The translations under genes and the position numbers were made by a program. Source: Isoetes taiwanensis (lineage: Eukaryota; Streptophyta; Lycopodiopsida; Isoetales; Isoetaceae). From it: a DNA stretch of 64,000 nucleotides. Shown piece by piece: positions 45,431-58,300 of the stretch; the stretch's first letter is position 1; every line of letters begins with the position of its first letter. The notes beneath the pieces are model-generated. The model ran no database searches, was not told the origin of the DNA, and saw only the letters and a list, made by a program, of their open reading frames with translations. The stretch spans positions 62,001-126,000 of the forward strand of contig JAJEKV010000054.1 of the NCBI GenBank assembly GCA_021234155.1, given 5' to 3'.

Positions 45431-48400
45431 GTCTTCGTTATGGATTTTCATATTTCGGCTGTGTTGTAGGAAATTTTTCCTGTGACCAACTCTTTTTTGT
45501 TCGACATTGCAGGTAGCAAATTTTGGGCGCTTTCCTGGAGATCCTGGCAACAGTCTGGCAGTTTGTCAAAACACACAAAATTTCGATCTGGAAGTTTGTC
45601 AAAGGCCTACAATGCTTCTGTAAGTGACCCACAGCTTCTATAAGCATGTATTTGCCGGCCTTCATGATCTGTAAGTGCAACCTTTGTTTCAGTTGGAACA
45701 GCAAGGTATAGCCTCTTTCTTTTCTAGCATCTGTACATAGTGAAGCTTGTAATGCTCTGAACAGCAGTGCGCATGTTAGGATGTCCAGCAGCAATTTATC
45801 ATTGAACATAGTTCGGCAGGACATCATTCTGAGTGCTTATCTCAACCTTTATCCAGTCAGTTCTGCAGCAATTGTTTGTTGTTTAATAATGTGCAGTTTT
45901 AGAACTATGACTGTAGTATATCGTGAATCCACTGACATGTTTTTTGAAACCTGGCTGACGTTCAACCAAACAATGAGCTTCCAGGTGTGGCAACCGTATC
46001 TATGGAAAGTCTTCAAGAACATTTTACAACCTGACTCTGCCCATCTTTCTATTAAACCCTGCTGCTGGTCCCATCACATATTTTGCTGCATTTAAAAAAG
46101 TCTCAAACCATTATGCTGAATTAAAAGGTTCAGATTCATGCCTTATCATATCAAAAAATCACTATTATTATAGCAATAATACCTTGTGGCGTAACATTGT
46201 TGTTAAAGTCTGCAACATTCCTGGCACTAAGAGCCCTGTATATTTCAAAGCCATCTGTTAAGACTTCTTTTTCAATGAAGAAGAGCACACTGTCCTCAGA
46301 TATCAGCACCAGAAAAAGGGTCATAGTAATTAGTCCATGCTGACCTGCGACCATGTTATCATGACAAGAACCGAAATATCAAGTTGTAAAGCGGTTCTTT
46401 CTTGCTTAGACGGTTCTTTCTTGATTAGGAGTCTTCAGCCTCCAGAGGTTCTGGCCAACAAAAGTTGCAGGTAAACAAGATCATTCCAAGCTTTGTTCAT
46501 TTTTTTCTTCACCTTCACATCTGCCCAACTCATATTTCTGGGCTATGGAGATTGAGTGGATCTCAGAAAGCGTGGTGTGGAGACATCCCCGCCCATTTCT
46601 TGGTCCGCAAATTCGTGTAAGGTAATGTCTATTTGTGCCATCTTATCTTTAAAGAATCCAAATAGTTTGAATCCTTGCTACGGGTGGGGCATGATTGCTA
46701 TAGTTTTTCGTACGAATTTTATACTAGAAGTCAAGGGAGTTTTAGCAAGTGCTTCTGCATTGATTTCCCATCTCTGACCAAATTAAAGTACTTATCAAAG
46801 CTTGAAACTAAAGGTGCAACTTCTGCTTTTTTTTGCTGCAAAGGTACAATCCTGGCAACTGCAAACAATCTAGAACCGTCATTATCCTTGTTGTTCACCA
46901 AATTATCAAACTACGTTTGTACACTTTCTAGTTGTTAATCTTGATTGTTGCCTATATGCAGCTTAAATCACACCTCTACCTCTATTCTTTTTTACTCCTC
47001 CGCGCTACTAAACAGCATCTATGTAGCTAGTATTATTTGTTTCTGCTAATCTGCAGAGTTCATAATGAGTCTTTTCAATACCCAAGCATTATTTTCAATA
47101 GACTGGTTATATACATGGTATTGTATCCCACGATGTCTTTTTTATTCTTTAATTAACTCTATCGAATTGAATATAGGTACTTGAACTGAAGTCACGAACC
47201 TCTAGAAGGAACTTGCAAGATACTTATGGCGCTGTGCGATGTTCTTTTACCGTTTGTATTTGTAACTTTCCTATCAATGAATATAGGCTTAACATGGCTT
47301 CTGTTGTTAGTTCAATTTTTATATAAGTTACGGTGCATTTTTTATTCCCAGGCATGTGCAAAATGGTTTCTATATTTGAAGTCTGAAGGACGTAATTACT
47401 GTTTAAACATTTTGTGATTCACGGTTAATCTATGCCGCCATGTTAGTGAAATGGGATAGAAAGCTATGCGGAGCCTTTCTTATGCCAAGGCAATTCAACA
47501 TATGCAGACAATATGCTCCAATGGTTTATGGAAATATTCAAATTAACGAGATCTTGGACATGACAGCCATGTCACATTAAGCCGTTATACATGGAAAGCT
47601 TTATTTTGCCTGCCTACGAGCTACAACTGTCCATAAATTGCTTTTAGGTAAGTTGTTCAAGCTGGATATGTGTGATAGTAGCACAGCATGAATGATTTAT
47701 AAACCTTTCCTGCTTATTTCAGGTCATGGGGTTTATGCATCTAGTCTATATGCGTGATGTGCACTTTAAACATTTTTTGAAATGAAGGAATTTTCTATTG
47801 GTTTCCAGATCGGGGAATTATTGCAGCATTCAATTGTTAGAACGTTGATGGAGCCCTGCAGAAAGAAAAAATAAATCAATGCACGAGTTTACAAATACCA
47901 ATTTCCACCACAAGCATAACGCCTTAGGATGTAGAATGGACAGATCAAATATGAAGGCATTAAGCCAGTTGAAAGAATGTGATATTGATCTATTCAAAGT
48001 TGAATCAAAAGGATGTGGACAACTTGCGGCATATGCATCTACTTGTCCAAATCTTAAAATCTTTGTTGAATGGTAACTTCAACATTGACCCATGTCATGG
48101 AAGATTTGTTGTGGACATTCCATGGAATGACGTGCACTAACATGCCACAGTTCAAATGAAGGCATCAATTCTATAATTATGAGTTGTGCTCTTAATTTAC
48201 TTTGTACTTTTTTCCAGGCAACAGTTCAAATGAAGGCATCATTTCTACATAGATAAGTAATGATATTTATCCAAAAGATTCTTTTGGTTTCTTGGATGTC
48301 TTCATTCATAATAATTTATAACATGGGGCTTTTGGTTTTCAATAGGATAAGGATCAGCTTGGAGTTTTGTATTTTGCCTCATCATAATCAACTTTACTAG

Positions 48401-50060
48401 AACATTTTGCCTAACTACAAATGCATATTGCATTTAATAGCTACCATATTGTTTTGCATTGTTTTGATCCTTTAATATTCAAATGCTAGTTCGGGTTCAA
48501 TAATCCAATTCCAATCTATTCAAATGCAAAACAGAATTTAAGCCTAAACTTACCCAAGTCTCCTGAAGGGATGATTTTCTTGTCTTTCTTGAGAAACTTC
48601 TTTGGTTATTCATGTAATCCTCAAAAACTAAGACCCAAAATTCAAATACATCTTAAGGGATATGTACGTACGTAATAGATGGGTTTTCAATATAGTAGAT
48701 CTAACCTATGATTGGATACCCTACATAATCCTACACCTTATGCATCTCAAACAATACGTTTTTACTGGTTGCAAATGTATTGACATAAAACAACTACTGA
48801 TACCTAAAATGGAAGAACATCATTTAAAAACCTTCATTACATTGCATAACCCGGCAACATCCCCTGGCGTGCCTTTTTGCTAGTTTTATTATTATTATTT
48901 ATTTATTTATTTTCGCATGTTTGCACAAACGCAAGTTGACACTTTGAAGCAATTCTAGAGTGTCCACGTTGCTGCAAGGTGAGACTTTTGTGCAGGTGGC
49001 TGCTGTTTCCGTCGTTTGATTTCATCTACGGCTTAAAAAATTCAATTCCAAGTCAGAGGCAGTTATGGGTGCGACGGGATATCTTGCGGAAGTGTTCCTG
49101 GCCGTGTGCCTCGACAGCAGCAAATCCCTCTCTCACGTGTTGCAGAGATATCGCTCTAGAGGATCTGAAGCTGAAGCGGCCATGGCTGGAGCCGAAACTG
49201 ATAGAAGATTCTGAGAATAGGCAGCAGGAATACTGGCTGGTGCAGGATACTTAGAGCGGCATCATTTTCAAATGATGCTTCATCGTTATGGTTTTAGGGT
49301 TCTACCGGATTGAGAAGTTTTGGGTGTCTGAAGTACATTAAGCCTGATCTCGATCTAACAGCAGCCTTTGGAAACATCCTTCCACAAAGTTTTCTGGACA
49401 TACCACATACTCGAACTTGTCTTCACTCGAACTTGCAGTAAGTTCTTCACTCACGTATTAGTTCTCGTCATCTGTCACAGATATGGATATAGGAATGCCT
49501 TTCTCTGATTTTCTGTCAAAAGTATGCCCACACGTTATTTTTTGCAGAAAATATAAGCATTTGGACATAGTGCTTTAATTATTAAGGTTTAACTGGGATG
49601 TTAGTTGGTTGGTATCAATATGGTTGTCTTGTTTGTCAGTGCTAAGCATGGCCTAAGCATTAAGAGAAGTATATCTTTGATTACTAACTGGGATACATTC
49701 GGTCTGAAACTCAACTTCTTGCAGGGACAATCAATATTCATCCAAGCTTGATACCATTATACAGAGGCACTGCTCCTGTCCAACGTGCTCTTCAGATTGT
49801 CAATATGCATTACTTTTTATGCCTTATTGATGCTCCGTAATGCTCAAAGATTTGTAACAGGTATATGACACAAACATCTGATCTTCAAGGTTTTATTTAT
49901 GCCTTTAAGATGGCATTCAATTTACTGGCGTGACCTTAGCATACACAGTTCGAGACTTAGATTAACTTAAGGCGTGGTATTTGCAGTATTTCAAACTCAT
50001 CCTTCCCTTGGCATTATCTTGCAGGAATTCAAATTCATCCTTCCATTGGCATTATCTCAT
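45431..50060. other. Gene-poor region
   Basis: No recognised gene over about 4.6 kb. A minus-strand open piece (DSVLFFIEKEVLTDGFEIYR, about 46190-46300) looks protein-like but has no partner exons or known family. The motif acagttcaaatgaaggcatca occurs at 48149 and 48222. The stretch tcatcct-cc-ttggcattatct repeats at 50000 and 50036. Confidence 0.45.
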
Positions 50061-50076
50061 CTGAGTCCTAATAAAT

Positions 50077-50352
50077 GAAATATTCTTGAACTTGCTTGAT
50101 TTGCTAGAACAAGAGAACTCTGATCTACATAGTCAGATGCATTACACTTCAATGGCTATCCATAAATGAAATGTTCTCAAACTTGCTTGATTTGCTGGAA
50201 CAAGAGAACTCTGATCTACATAGTCAAATGCATTACACTTCAATGGCTATCCATGTCAACAATGCTTATACATGTATTGAACTCTGATCTACATAGTCAA
50301 ATGCATTACACTTCAATTGCTATCCATGTCCACAATGCTTATATATGTATTT
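50077..50352 (+). repeat. Three tandem units of 75-110 bp
   Basis: The core gaactctgatctacatagtca-atgcattacacttcaa is present three times (about 50115, 50206 and 50278). The first two units share a 5' part (gcttgatttgct-gaacaagaga), and the last two share a 3' part (caatgcttata-atgtatt). Confidence 0.92.
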
Positions 50353-50399
50353 TGGAGCTTTGCAGGTTCAATGGGAACTTGTGTTCAATTTGACCTTTA

Positions 50400-51290
50400 A
50401 AGTGCAAACCTCTAATCTTCTGGCTATTTTGGCCACTGGCGCATATTCTAATGTAAATTTTTGTTATTGCAGCAGCAGAATGGTTTTTACCCATCTTCTG
50501 AATCTTGACTTATTTGTCACATAATGCATTAGTTCAGTGTCATGCCAAGAATGCTAGTGGTGTCAATGCAAGATCCTTCCTGTGCTTTATCATCTTAGCA
50601 TCAGTACAGGCTCAGAGAGCCAACAAAGCCTTCCAAAAGCCCATTTCCTCGTGGAAAGACCAGCATGATCAAACTGATCAACCTCGGAGTGTTTTGAGCA
50701 GATGGGTCTCCAATTCACCAGAGGCTATTGGAGGGTCTGCAAATGAAGCTTTGTGCTGTTTTTTTTATTGAAGCAGAATGTGCTTTGGGAAGAGAAGACA
50801 AAACCACAAGATCTTTGTTCTGCCTATAATGGGTGAGTGACAACTGCTATCAATGTTGATTCTGGTGTTTTTTCTTGGTACCGTCCACAGAGTAAAACTT
50901 CATAGAAACAAAAGCCTAGGCCAGTGGATGCTTTAGTGTATTTTTAGCAGCTATTTGAATGGGTGCAATGACAGCATGCTTATAACATATGCCATGGCAT
51001 GTGGTGTCATCCTCAACTTGCTTCAGCTTTCCATCCACCATTCTGTAATTCTGCTGAAAATTAGTTCAATTCATTTTTTTCCAAGTACAAAGCTTGAAAG
51101 ATCTTTTCCAGCTGTCTTTTGCAGTTTATCCATGCCATGATCTGCTTCTTCCCATGATATTGAAAACCACGACTGTATAGAATACAAATCCCATCTTCAA
51201 GAGTTGCACAATACAAGTGCATGGTGATCTTTTGTAAAGGTACTCATCGGACATCCCACTTCATGCTTTAGATATGCAGCAAATAGACTT
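50400..51290. other. Spacer
   Basis: An 88-codon frame at 50505-50771 is open, but its composition and context give no support for a gene. Confidence 0.4.
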
Positions 51291-51299
51291 AAATCGCTG

Positions 51300-51720
51300 A
51301 AATGACTAGGCATTAAGAGCACTAACATCATTAAGCATTGAGGGCAGTCCTTTGTTATTGCACTATGTCAGAAGTTCCAGCCTGTTGCATCAATAAGCTA
51401 TTTAATCCTTTGCTCTGTGTAATGCACTCCATGAAACCATATCTTTGCTTGGCAATTGTCCAAAAAACAGCCTTCTCTACGTCCCCAAATTTTACATGCA
51501 TATCCACAATAGTATTTCCAATAATGAGGTCTAAATGAAAGCCACTTTGAATTATTTAAACCAGCATTGTTCTATGGAATGGATGCCAGTGCAAGCTTTC
51601 AAAATGCTCAAGAATATGACTCTATCTAGTTTTAAAAACCGTCATGTCGCATTAGCTCAAGTATACTTGTCGCTTTCAAAACCACATTGCAGCATGCTGT
51701 GATACAACTCAAGTGCAAAA
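51300..51720 (-). pseudogene. PPR gene debris
   Basis: The minus strand reads LYHSMLQCGFESDKY, then after breaks GFHLDLIIGNTIVDMHVKFG and DVEKAVF, followed in another frame by a SKDMVSW-like text. These match the GxxSDxxVGNxLVDMYxKCG and MPxxDxVSW motifs of PPR proteins. Several stops and shifts are present. Too little remains to name the gene. A link to the pseudogene at 22-24 kb is possible but not shown. Confidence 0.55.
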
Positions 51721-51899
51721 TTGCCCATTGCAGGTCAAGTACATGGTCTACCAAATGTAGAATTCTTTCACCATCAACCTGTCACATGATGCACGTCATC
51801 AACACAGCTGGAGGACCTTACTCAGACCCATACTGTTACTCTAGATTTGCTTTCACAAAGATATTGTCAGCCTAATTATACGAGGGGATCGAATGTCAA

Positions 51900-52820
51900 A
51901 TTGCATTTATATCTGATATTAAAAACCTGAAACATCACTTATGCAAATGCATTTCACCAAACTCATGATGGTCGAAATACTAATGTTTGTTTGCCACTTT
52001 CCGCAGTTCTTCTACTATAACAGATAAATTCGAATCTTGCCAATTTTTACTGTTTCAAGTTCTATTTGGAATTGTTTGCTCAAATCAACATCAAGCGCTA
52101 ATGAGTTGTTTGTTTCGATCAACATAAAACGCTATCTTAGTACTACTGTGAATTGTAAGAGAGGTAGACCTTCTGCAGTTACAGATTTTCTAGTTTGAAA
52201 AAAGGAATTGAATGTTTAAACAATTATTTCTACCAATAAGGAAAAACTACCAAAGTGTGTCTGCAATTGTGATTATTGAGCAAAAAGCGCTTGTAACTTT
52301 AAATACTAACAAAAAGTCAATAAAGATGCAATAATATAAGGAATCGTACATCCAATGTGCTTGGTTTCACAAGAATAGGCCTTCCGTGTATTACAAAATC
52401 TTTCAATTGCCCCAAACCAAACATGCAGCAAAAATATTTGCGTGTTGGCTTTTCTCCTTACATAATTGGGATTTTCAGTTAGAGATTTGACCAATCTAAT
52501 TACCATGAGTACGCGTTCCTATCTGGTTGTGAATTTGGTCATCATTTTCCCCAGCTTGCTAATGCTCTTCCTGCAATAATTGAAATTTTAGCTTAAAGGA
52601 CAATTGATACTCCAATGCAAAACAAGCTTGCTTTTAAATATACAATCTATAGTGGCTAATATACATCCATCATAAAAATACCTAATATCTAACAATTAAA
52701 CTACCTTAGACGAAGGTTCAATGTTGTAGAGAACATTATCTAAACATGTAATTTCTATAAAAAGTAATCAAACGTGCTTTTCACTAGTTATTTATTATTT
52801 ATTTATTTATTATTATAGGC
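51900..52820. other. AT-rich spacer
   Basis: No gene. It ends in a TTATTTATTTATTTATTATTATA low-complexity stretch (52790-52818) directly before the LTR. Confidence 0.5.
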
Positions 52821-52823
52821 TGC

Positions 52824-54390
52824 TGTGACGTTCCACATATTTATACGCATATTTAAGTATAAATACATGACACGTCACTATGAATAATTAATGGCACATT
52901 AATTATTCATAAGCTAAGGTTAGCTATGTTAATAATTAAATTATAAAGGTGGAAACCTAACCCAAAACCCTAATTCGAATTTAGGGCTTATCCTAATATT
53001 AAAAAGGGCTAAAATACCAAATTAGTTAATTTATGACATGCCACCTGGCCCAAATCGATTGGGCAAGGTAGGGTTTCCATTTTGGACACCCAAATTAGGG
53101 CTTTTGTGCCCCAATTCGAATTGGGAGCAATTGGGGATGGAGGAGGAGCAGCAGCAGCCAGGCACCCTTCAGTTAGTCGAGATGGAGCAGCCCAAGACCG
53201 ATTTGTGGTTAGTCAAGAGGTTACTTTGTTGATTTATAGCATAGCGCCTCTACGTGGTGTGTTCTCTCTGCTTTTTCTCTGTGGTTTACCCTGTTAGACT
53301 AACCCTTGATTGATATGGTGAGTATTCTTATCTCTAGTCTCTGACGTGCTTTGGTTGATGGTTTAGTAGTTCTTTGCTTAGTTAGCACTCAGGAGATGGG
53401 GATTACGGGGGTAGAGACCTATGAGCCCATGTATTGTAGTATGCTCCTAGATAGAGCCCCTGTATTATTCCCATTAGATGCGGCAGGTGTGTGAGCCCAC
53501 CGGGTCATAGACGCTATGGTGGCTTAGCACCGGACAAGGAAACAAAGTGGTGAAGTGGAGGTGGGGTCTTGCATGAACATAAAAGGCTCACGAGACTCCT
53601 ACTGATGAGCTAGGCCCGAGCAGCCTGGCCACGAGGGCCGGGTATGGGTCTGACACTCCCTGGGCGTAGAGGTGTTACCCGTATGGGGCACCTTGCACTT
53701 TGAGTAGATTTAGGGTGAGTAAGTCGGGTATGGATGCGGGGGTCGCTGATGCGGCACGTATTCTCTAGCTCACCCATGGAACCACTGTGATTCTGGAAGG
53801 GGACGCTTCCCTGACCTGCCTCATCGGACCGGGGCTTCATGAACCCTGGAGTAGGCTCAGCAGGGTGATGCCTCGAGCCTGCGTCTCCGGAAGGCTATAG
53901 CGAAGCCATAGCGTGAATTGACCCATCTGCAAAGTGTGCACAGGAGGGGCGGATGGAGTGGACAACCCTAGCCGACGTTCTATGCCAGCCAACACCAGGT
54001 TATACCTCTGTCTGCTGATCTCTTGAGACCGAGCCGTCAGTCTATCCTCACAGGAGTCTGAGCCGGGGTAGAACCATGGGTTTGGGGTGTTTTCCTTAGG
54101 ATTAGATGCATATTCTTTGCCGTTAGTACTTGGATGGACGTGCCACCCTTCGTGGTGGTTATTTATATATATTTATGCTGTGTGCTAACATGTATTCACG
54201 CTTCCGCGACTTAGGAGTCCCATTGAAGGCGTGGGCCGAATGACACCTCCGTGTCCTTCACCCGGGCATCTTTCTATAGATGGTCCGAGTTAGACGGAGG
54301 GCCCTGCTCATGGTGAGCTGATTGCCATGGGAGGGGGAAGTCCCCGTATGTATACGTCCGGAGCGCCGTATATATTCAGGGAGCGTCACA
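52824..54390 (+). repeat. Long LTR (1,567 bp)
   Basis: Starts TGTGACGTTCC and ends GGGAGCGTCACA, with perfect 7 bp inverted ends (TGTGACG/CGTCACA). A primer-binding site follows at once, so this is a 5' LTR. The first part is AT-rich and carries a perfect 16 bp palindrome, CCCAATTCGAATTGGG, at 53110-53125; the second part is GC-rich. A TATA-like run (ttatatatatttatg) lies at 54163-54177. The open frames inside are not supported as genes. No 3' partner LTR was found in the window, so the element extends beyond it or is truncated. Confidence 0.82.
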
Positions 54391-54391
54391 G

Positions 54392-54404
54392 TGGTATCAG
54401 AGCC
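54392..54404 (+). other. LTR element primer-binding site
   Basis: TGGTATCAGAGCC, one base after the LTR, matches the initiator tRNA-Met 3' end. Confidence 0.92.
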
Positions 54405-54836
54405 ATAATTTTGGTTGACCGGAATCATAGCACTGACCAAATCTTTAACCCGTTAGTTCGGTAGTTGAGTGGGAGTTTAGGCTAGTTGGACTGCTTAACT
54501 TTTTGGTGATTTAGTTTTGTGTTAGGTGGATGTAATAAATTGTGAGTTTTAGGAAGTTTAGGGCGATATTGGAGGGAAAAAGTTGTGACTGGAGGACCCA
54601 AGTTTGGAAGGGCTATAACTTTTTGTAGGCAGTTCGGATGAAGGCGAAAACGGATCCAATGGATCGGGCACCTCCCAAATACCCTAAGGGGCACGTCTCC
54701 CGAGGTCGAAAAGACAACAGGCCGCCGAAAAATCAAAAGGGGCGCTGCTGTCTTTAGAGGTGTTTTTCTCGACGAACTGAAACCGTATAAGGATCGCAGC
54801 GCCCCATACGGTCCGCCGTATAAAAATATGCGTCCG
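54405..54836 (+). other. Untranslated leader of the LTR element
   Basis: No coding frame. A palindromic word pair, ccatacgg-tccgccgtata, lies near 54803-54821. Confidence 0.45.
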
Positions 54837-54950
54837 TTTTTTTTTTTTTTTTTTTTTTTTTAAATAAGTTTTTCCTTTTCCGCCCGCGTTTTGAACCCGT
54901 GACCTCCCACTTCCAACCCAACACTCTTTCCATCTTGCCAACTATCTTTA
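54837..54950 (-). mobile_element. tRNA-like SINE candidate with poly(A) tail
   Basis: The minus strand has an A-box-like TGGCAAGATGG (54941-54931), a B-box-like GGGTTCAAAAC (about 54899-54889) and a 25-base A run (54861-54837). No target duplication was confirmed. Confidence 0.55.
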
Positions 54951-55021
54951 TATAGCGTATATATGTTCTATTCATTTGTTATACATATCTAATATTCTGT
55001 TTTGTCCAGTTAGCAGTTCTT

Positions 55022-55100
55022 TTAAAAAAAAGGTACATCATGGGATTGAACCCCTGACCTTCTACACCCAAGCCAACACCTTTACCAATAAGCCAACTTT
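55022..55100 (-). mobile_element. Second tRNA-like SINE candidate
   Basis: Minus strand: A-box-like TGGCTTATTGG (55095-55085), B-box GGGTTCAATCC (about 55053-55043) and a short A/T-rich end. It resembles the preceding candidate in layout. Confidence 0.45.
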
Positions 55101-55147
55101 TTCTTGAAGTGATATAATGCTTTTCTAGTATTTATAGTGCATCTATT

Positions 55148-55282
55148 CCATAGCCGCCGGAGCAAGCTTTTCCGCCATAGCCGCCGGAGCAAGCTTTTTC
55201 GCCATAGCCGCCGGAGCAAGCTCTTCCGCCATAGCCGCCGGAGCAAGCTCTTTCGCCATAGCCGCCGGAATAAGCAGTCTTG
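55148..55282 (+). repeat. 27 bp minisatellite, five units
   Basis: Units of ccatagccgccggagcaagc plus seven variable bases repeat every 27 bp at 55148, 55175, 55202, 55229 and 55256; the last is altered. Since 27 is a multiple of three, both strands stay open and give nine-residue repeats (for example APAAMAEEL on the minus strand). Degenerate ccatag words continue to 55320. Confidence 0.93.
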
Positions 55283-55339
55283 CCATAGCCATGGGAGTCG
55301 ACCTCTCTCTGCCATAGTCAACCGGATAACTGTTAACCA

Positions 55340-58300
55340 TATATAAAGCTAGTATCCCCTAGAAATAAACCGACCAAATGAAACGACGTAATCTAGCAAG
55401 TCCGGCCAACTTGTTATGATAACATCAACTCACTTGGCGGGACTAATTCCGAAATTTAATTAACAACGACAGGGCAACTCTCTAGAATAGCAGCATGTGT
55501 TACATCCTTGGATATTCTATAGGCGACGATAATAATGTCCAGTTATCGGCGTTCCTCGACCTATAACTTTAATTATTTTTTTCCTTTGGTAGATGCCTTG
55601 ATAACACAATTTCTTCCGGCCTTGCCATGATTCAATCCATACTATATTCATATGCTTTATATTAGACCTTGTTCGACGTTATATAAGTAATGTTTTATAG
55701 ACATAACTATAATTAACGTTGTCTCTCTCTAGTGTCTAAACCTTGACTCAACTCATTTTTCGGAGAAAGGATCTCTTTTCACCCAACCAACTAGGGACTG
55801 CCATGCAGCATTCCTCTAGACCATGGGTAGCTTTAATCCTACCACCCCTCATTCTTCTCAATGCTCGTGTTCTTTTTATGGACCATTTTCCCAGACCATG
55901 GTACAAACTCTGTAATACGTAGTGAGTGCATGTGTTAGAACCCCCATAATAATGTCAACACTTTGTGCCAAACTTCACCGTCTATATGGATGTGATTAAT
56001 TATTGTGCCACACGCCTGTCAAAGTGACAACCGTCTACCCTCTTTTGGAATGTTCTCCCGCACATTCCAATGCCACCCAACCATTGTTGATTACTCACCT
56101 CCTTCTAGGGTACCTAGATAAGGTTCGAGCAAAATGTTTCTAACCATTACTTTAATACCTAAACGTCTTTAGGTATTTAAAATAAACTTACATATTCCAA
56201 GGAATTATGTGAATATCCCAAAGGACAGTACCACCCAAAGACCTCTCAAGATAGGCCTCCTCTATTCAGAGATCTTGTGTTCAAGTCTCTGGGGGTCCGT
56301 CATATATCCTCATGGACGCTGCCAATATGGCATGACGTATAAATGCTATCTACCTATCTCTCTATTTATTAAAAAGCTCCTTGGTGAACTCAATTCACCA
56401 TGTTGTCCTAAGGCATGGACGTCTTCTTCCCTAAGCCATACACCAAATCTTTAAAGAGTTTTTCAGCTCTTGCAGCCTTTCAAGCTGCAGGTATATCTTT
56501 GCATGTTAGCAAAGACTAACCTTCGTGTTAGGAAATAACGCTAAATATCATGCATCAGGGGCCTTTATTCCTTCTCTTCTTCAATATGTTTTCTAAGTCT
56601 ATGATCGATTTTCAGTATTCCGACCCTTACGCCTGCCACAGCTACATGTTTCACTCTTTGACTGTGATCTTTATTTAGTAGAGTCACCAATCCAATTACT
56701 CCTTTACGTATCCGTTAACCGTCTTGTAGCTTCTAAGCCGCTATTATATGCTCCTTCTGTTGTCAACCTACCTATCATTGGGGGTTATGATTCAACATTG
56801 TCCTACATCCTGGAAATGTTAGTCATTACATTTCTCTGTCATGATGCCATAACGCTGTTCTGGCATTCAAAATAACTTGGCATCCTCATCTAAGCCATAG
56901 TCATGGCCTAAGAGCGGGTGAGCCTTCGTAAGTTACCTGGAGTCATCAAGGTGCTTGCCTTGTATTTAGTGAGCCTTTCTACAATTACCTACGTTTAATA
57001 TAACCCGGGCTTGTATCAATGTTCGAGTCCTGTATATGTTAACTTGCACCCCCCCATGTAACCCATGGCGTCACCTCTGTCTGATCCAGGTATGGATCAT
57101 GTGGGAAAGCTAGTCTTAGGTGTCTATGCAAGACACATTCGAACATTTAGCAGGTAACTGCTATTCGCTACTTATCCTGGAATTGTACTATTGTAATATT
57201 CAACCCCCTCATCGTAAGCTTTATTCTATTGGCCGTTGACATTTATTTCAAGTGCCAACTACTACCTCATACCCTAGCATGCAACGGATTGACGATCCTT
57301 TGCACATTTCAAACGTATCTCCAACTTTAGGATACCCTCGTCTTTCTCTCCTTGCGTCGCCACCTAAATTACCTCCCTGAGATGTTTATCGTATCTGTAC
57401 ATGGTATGTACATAATAAACATATCTCCACATCCCACAATGCTAGAGCTCTGCTCTAATTTAGCGAAAGTGTAAGCTTGGTAGTTCCTTGAAACAAAACT
57501 TATTACCTAAGTACCTTTATAATGTGACTGAGCCACCGACTTCCCAACTGGGCAGTGGCCAACTCTACGTTGGAAATCCATATGCTGCCTACATTTTTGA
57601 TAGGATCCCCAGCTACTTTAACCATCCGTTTAGTGCCTTATGGTCTTCCAGTCGTGTATATACACTATCATACCACCCATGGGATTATGCCATAATTCCG
57701 AAGGTTTGCTACCCCAGATGAGGAGTTTTTCTAAAGGCTCCTTTCGCTAAGGATCCTTTGTGTCCATACCACCCATACTTAGATACAATTAACCTATTGT
57801 TATTAAATTATCAGGTCGACTTCAGCTTTTCATCAGCTTCAAATGCTGCCGTCTTTGACTCCCTCGTAATGAAGTCGAGGCACTAAAACCTCCTGGTCTT
57901 TTAATAGAAAAAAAAAAACCCAATGTTTCAATCTTCGTTAGTAACCGCCATATGGTTATCCAATTCCTTACCCTCTTAAGCGTTTCAAACTCATAATCTC
58001 TAACGGGTCTATGCCTCAAGGCATCCACCTTCTACTTTAGCATCTAGAATTGTTTTCCGCGAGTAGGGTAACTCTTAGGATATATGGCCTATTGGTCTAC
58101 ATAATCTTACCTCTTCTAATCTATACACTTCGTCTTGATTTTTATCGGGACTTACAATTGCTATGTATTGCCCTCTTCTCGGTTATTCCTAAAGGTATAA
58201 TCGCCAAACTCATCGTACTCCTTCTTTTCTTCCATTAGGGAGACGCGATATTTTAAACATCTCTTTATTTCCAAAAAAAAAAAAAAAACCAAATAAATGC

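Noticed and set aside
48979-49254. 91-codon frame in a GC-richer patch
   Set aside because: Two overlapping frames are open, neither has a recognisable domain, and no splice partners were found.
53038-53297. Gln/Glu-rich open frames
   Set aside because: They sit inside the long LTR and have no homology I recognise.
54792-54960. Functional tRNA gene
   Set aside because: Box-like motifs are present, but there is no cloverleaf-compatible acceptor stem and a long A tail follows, which favours a SINE.
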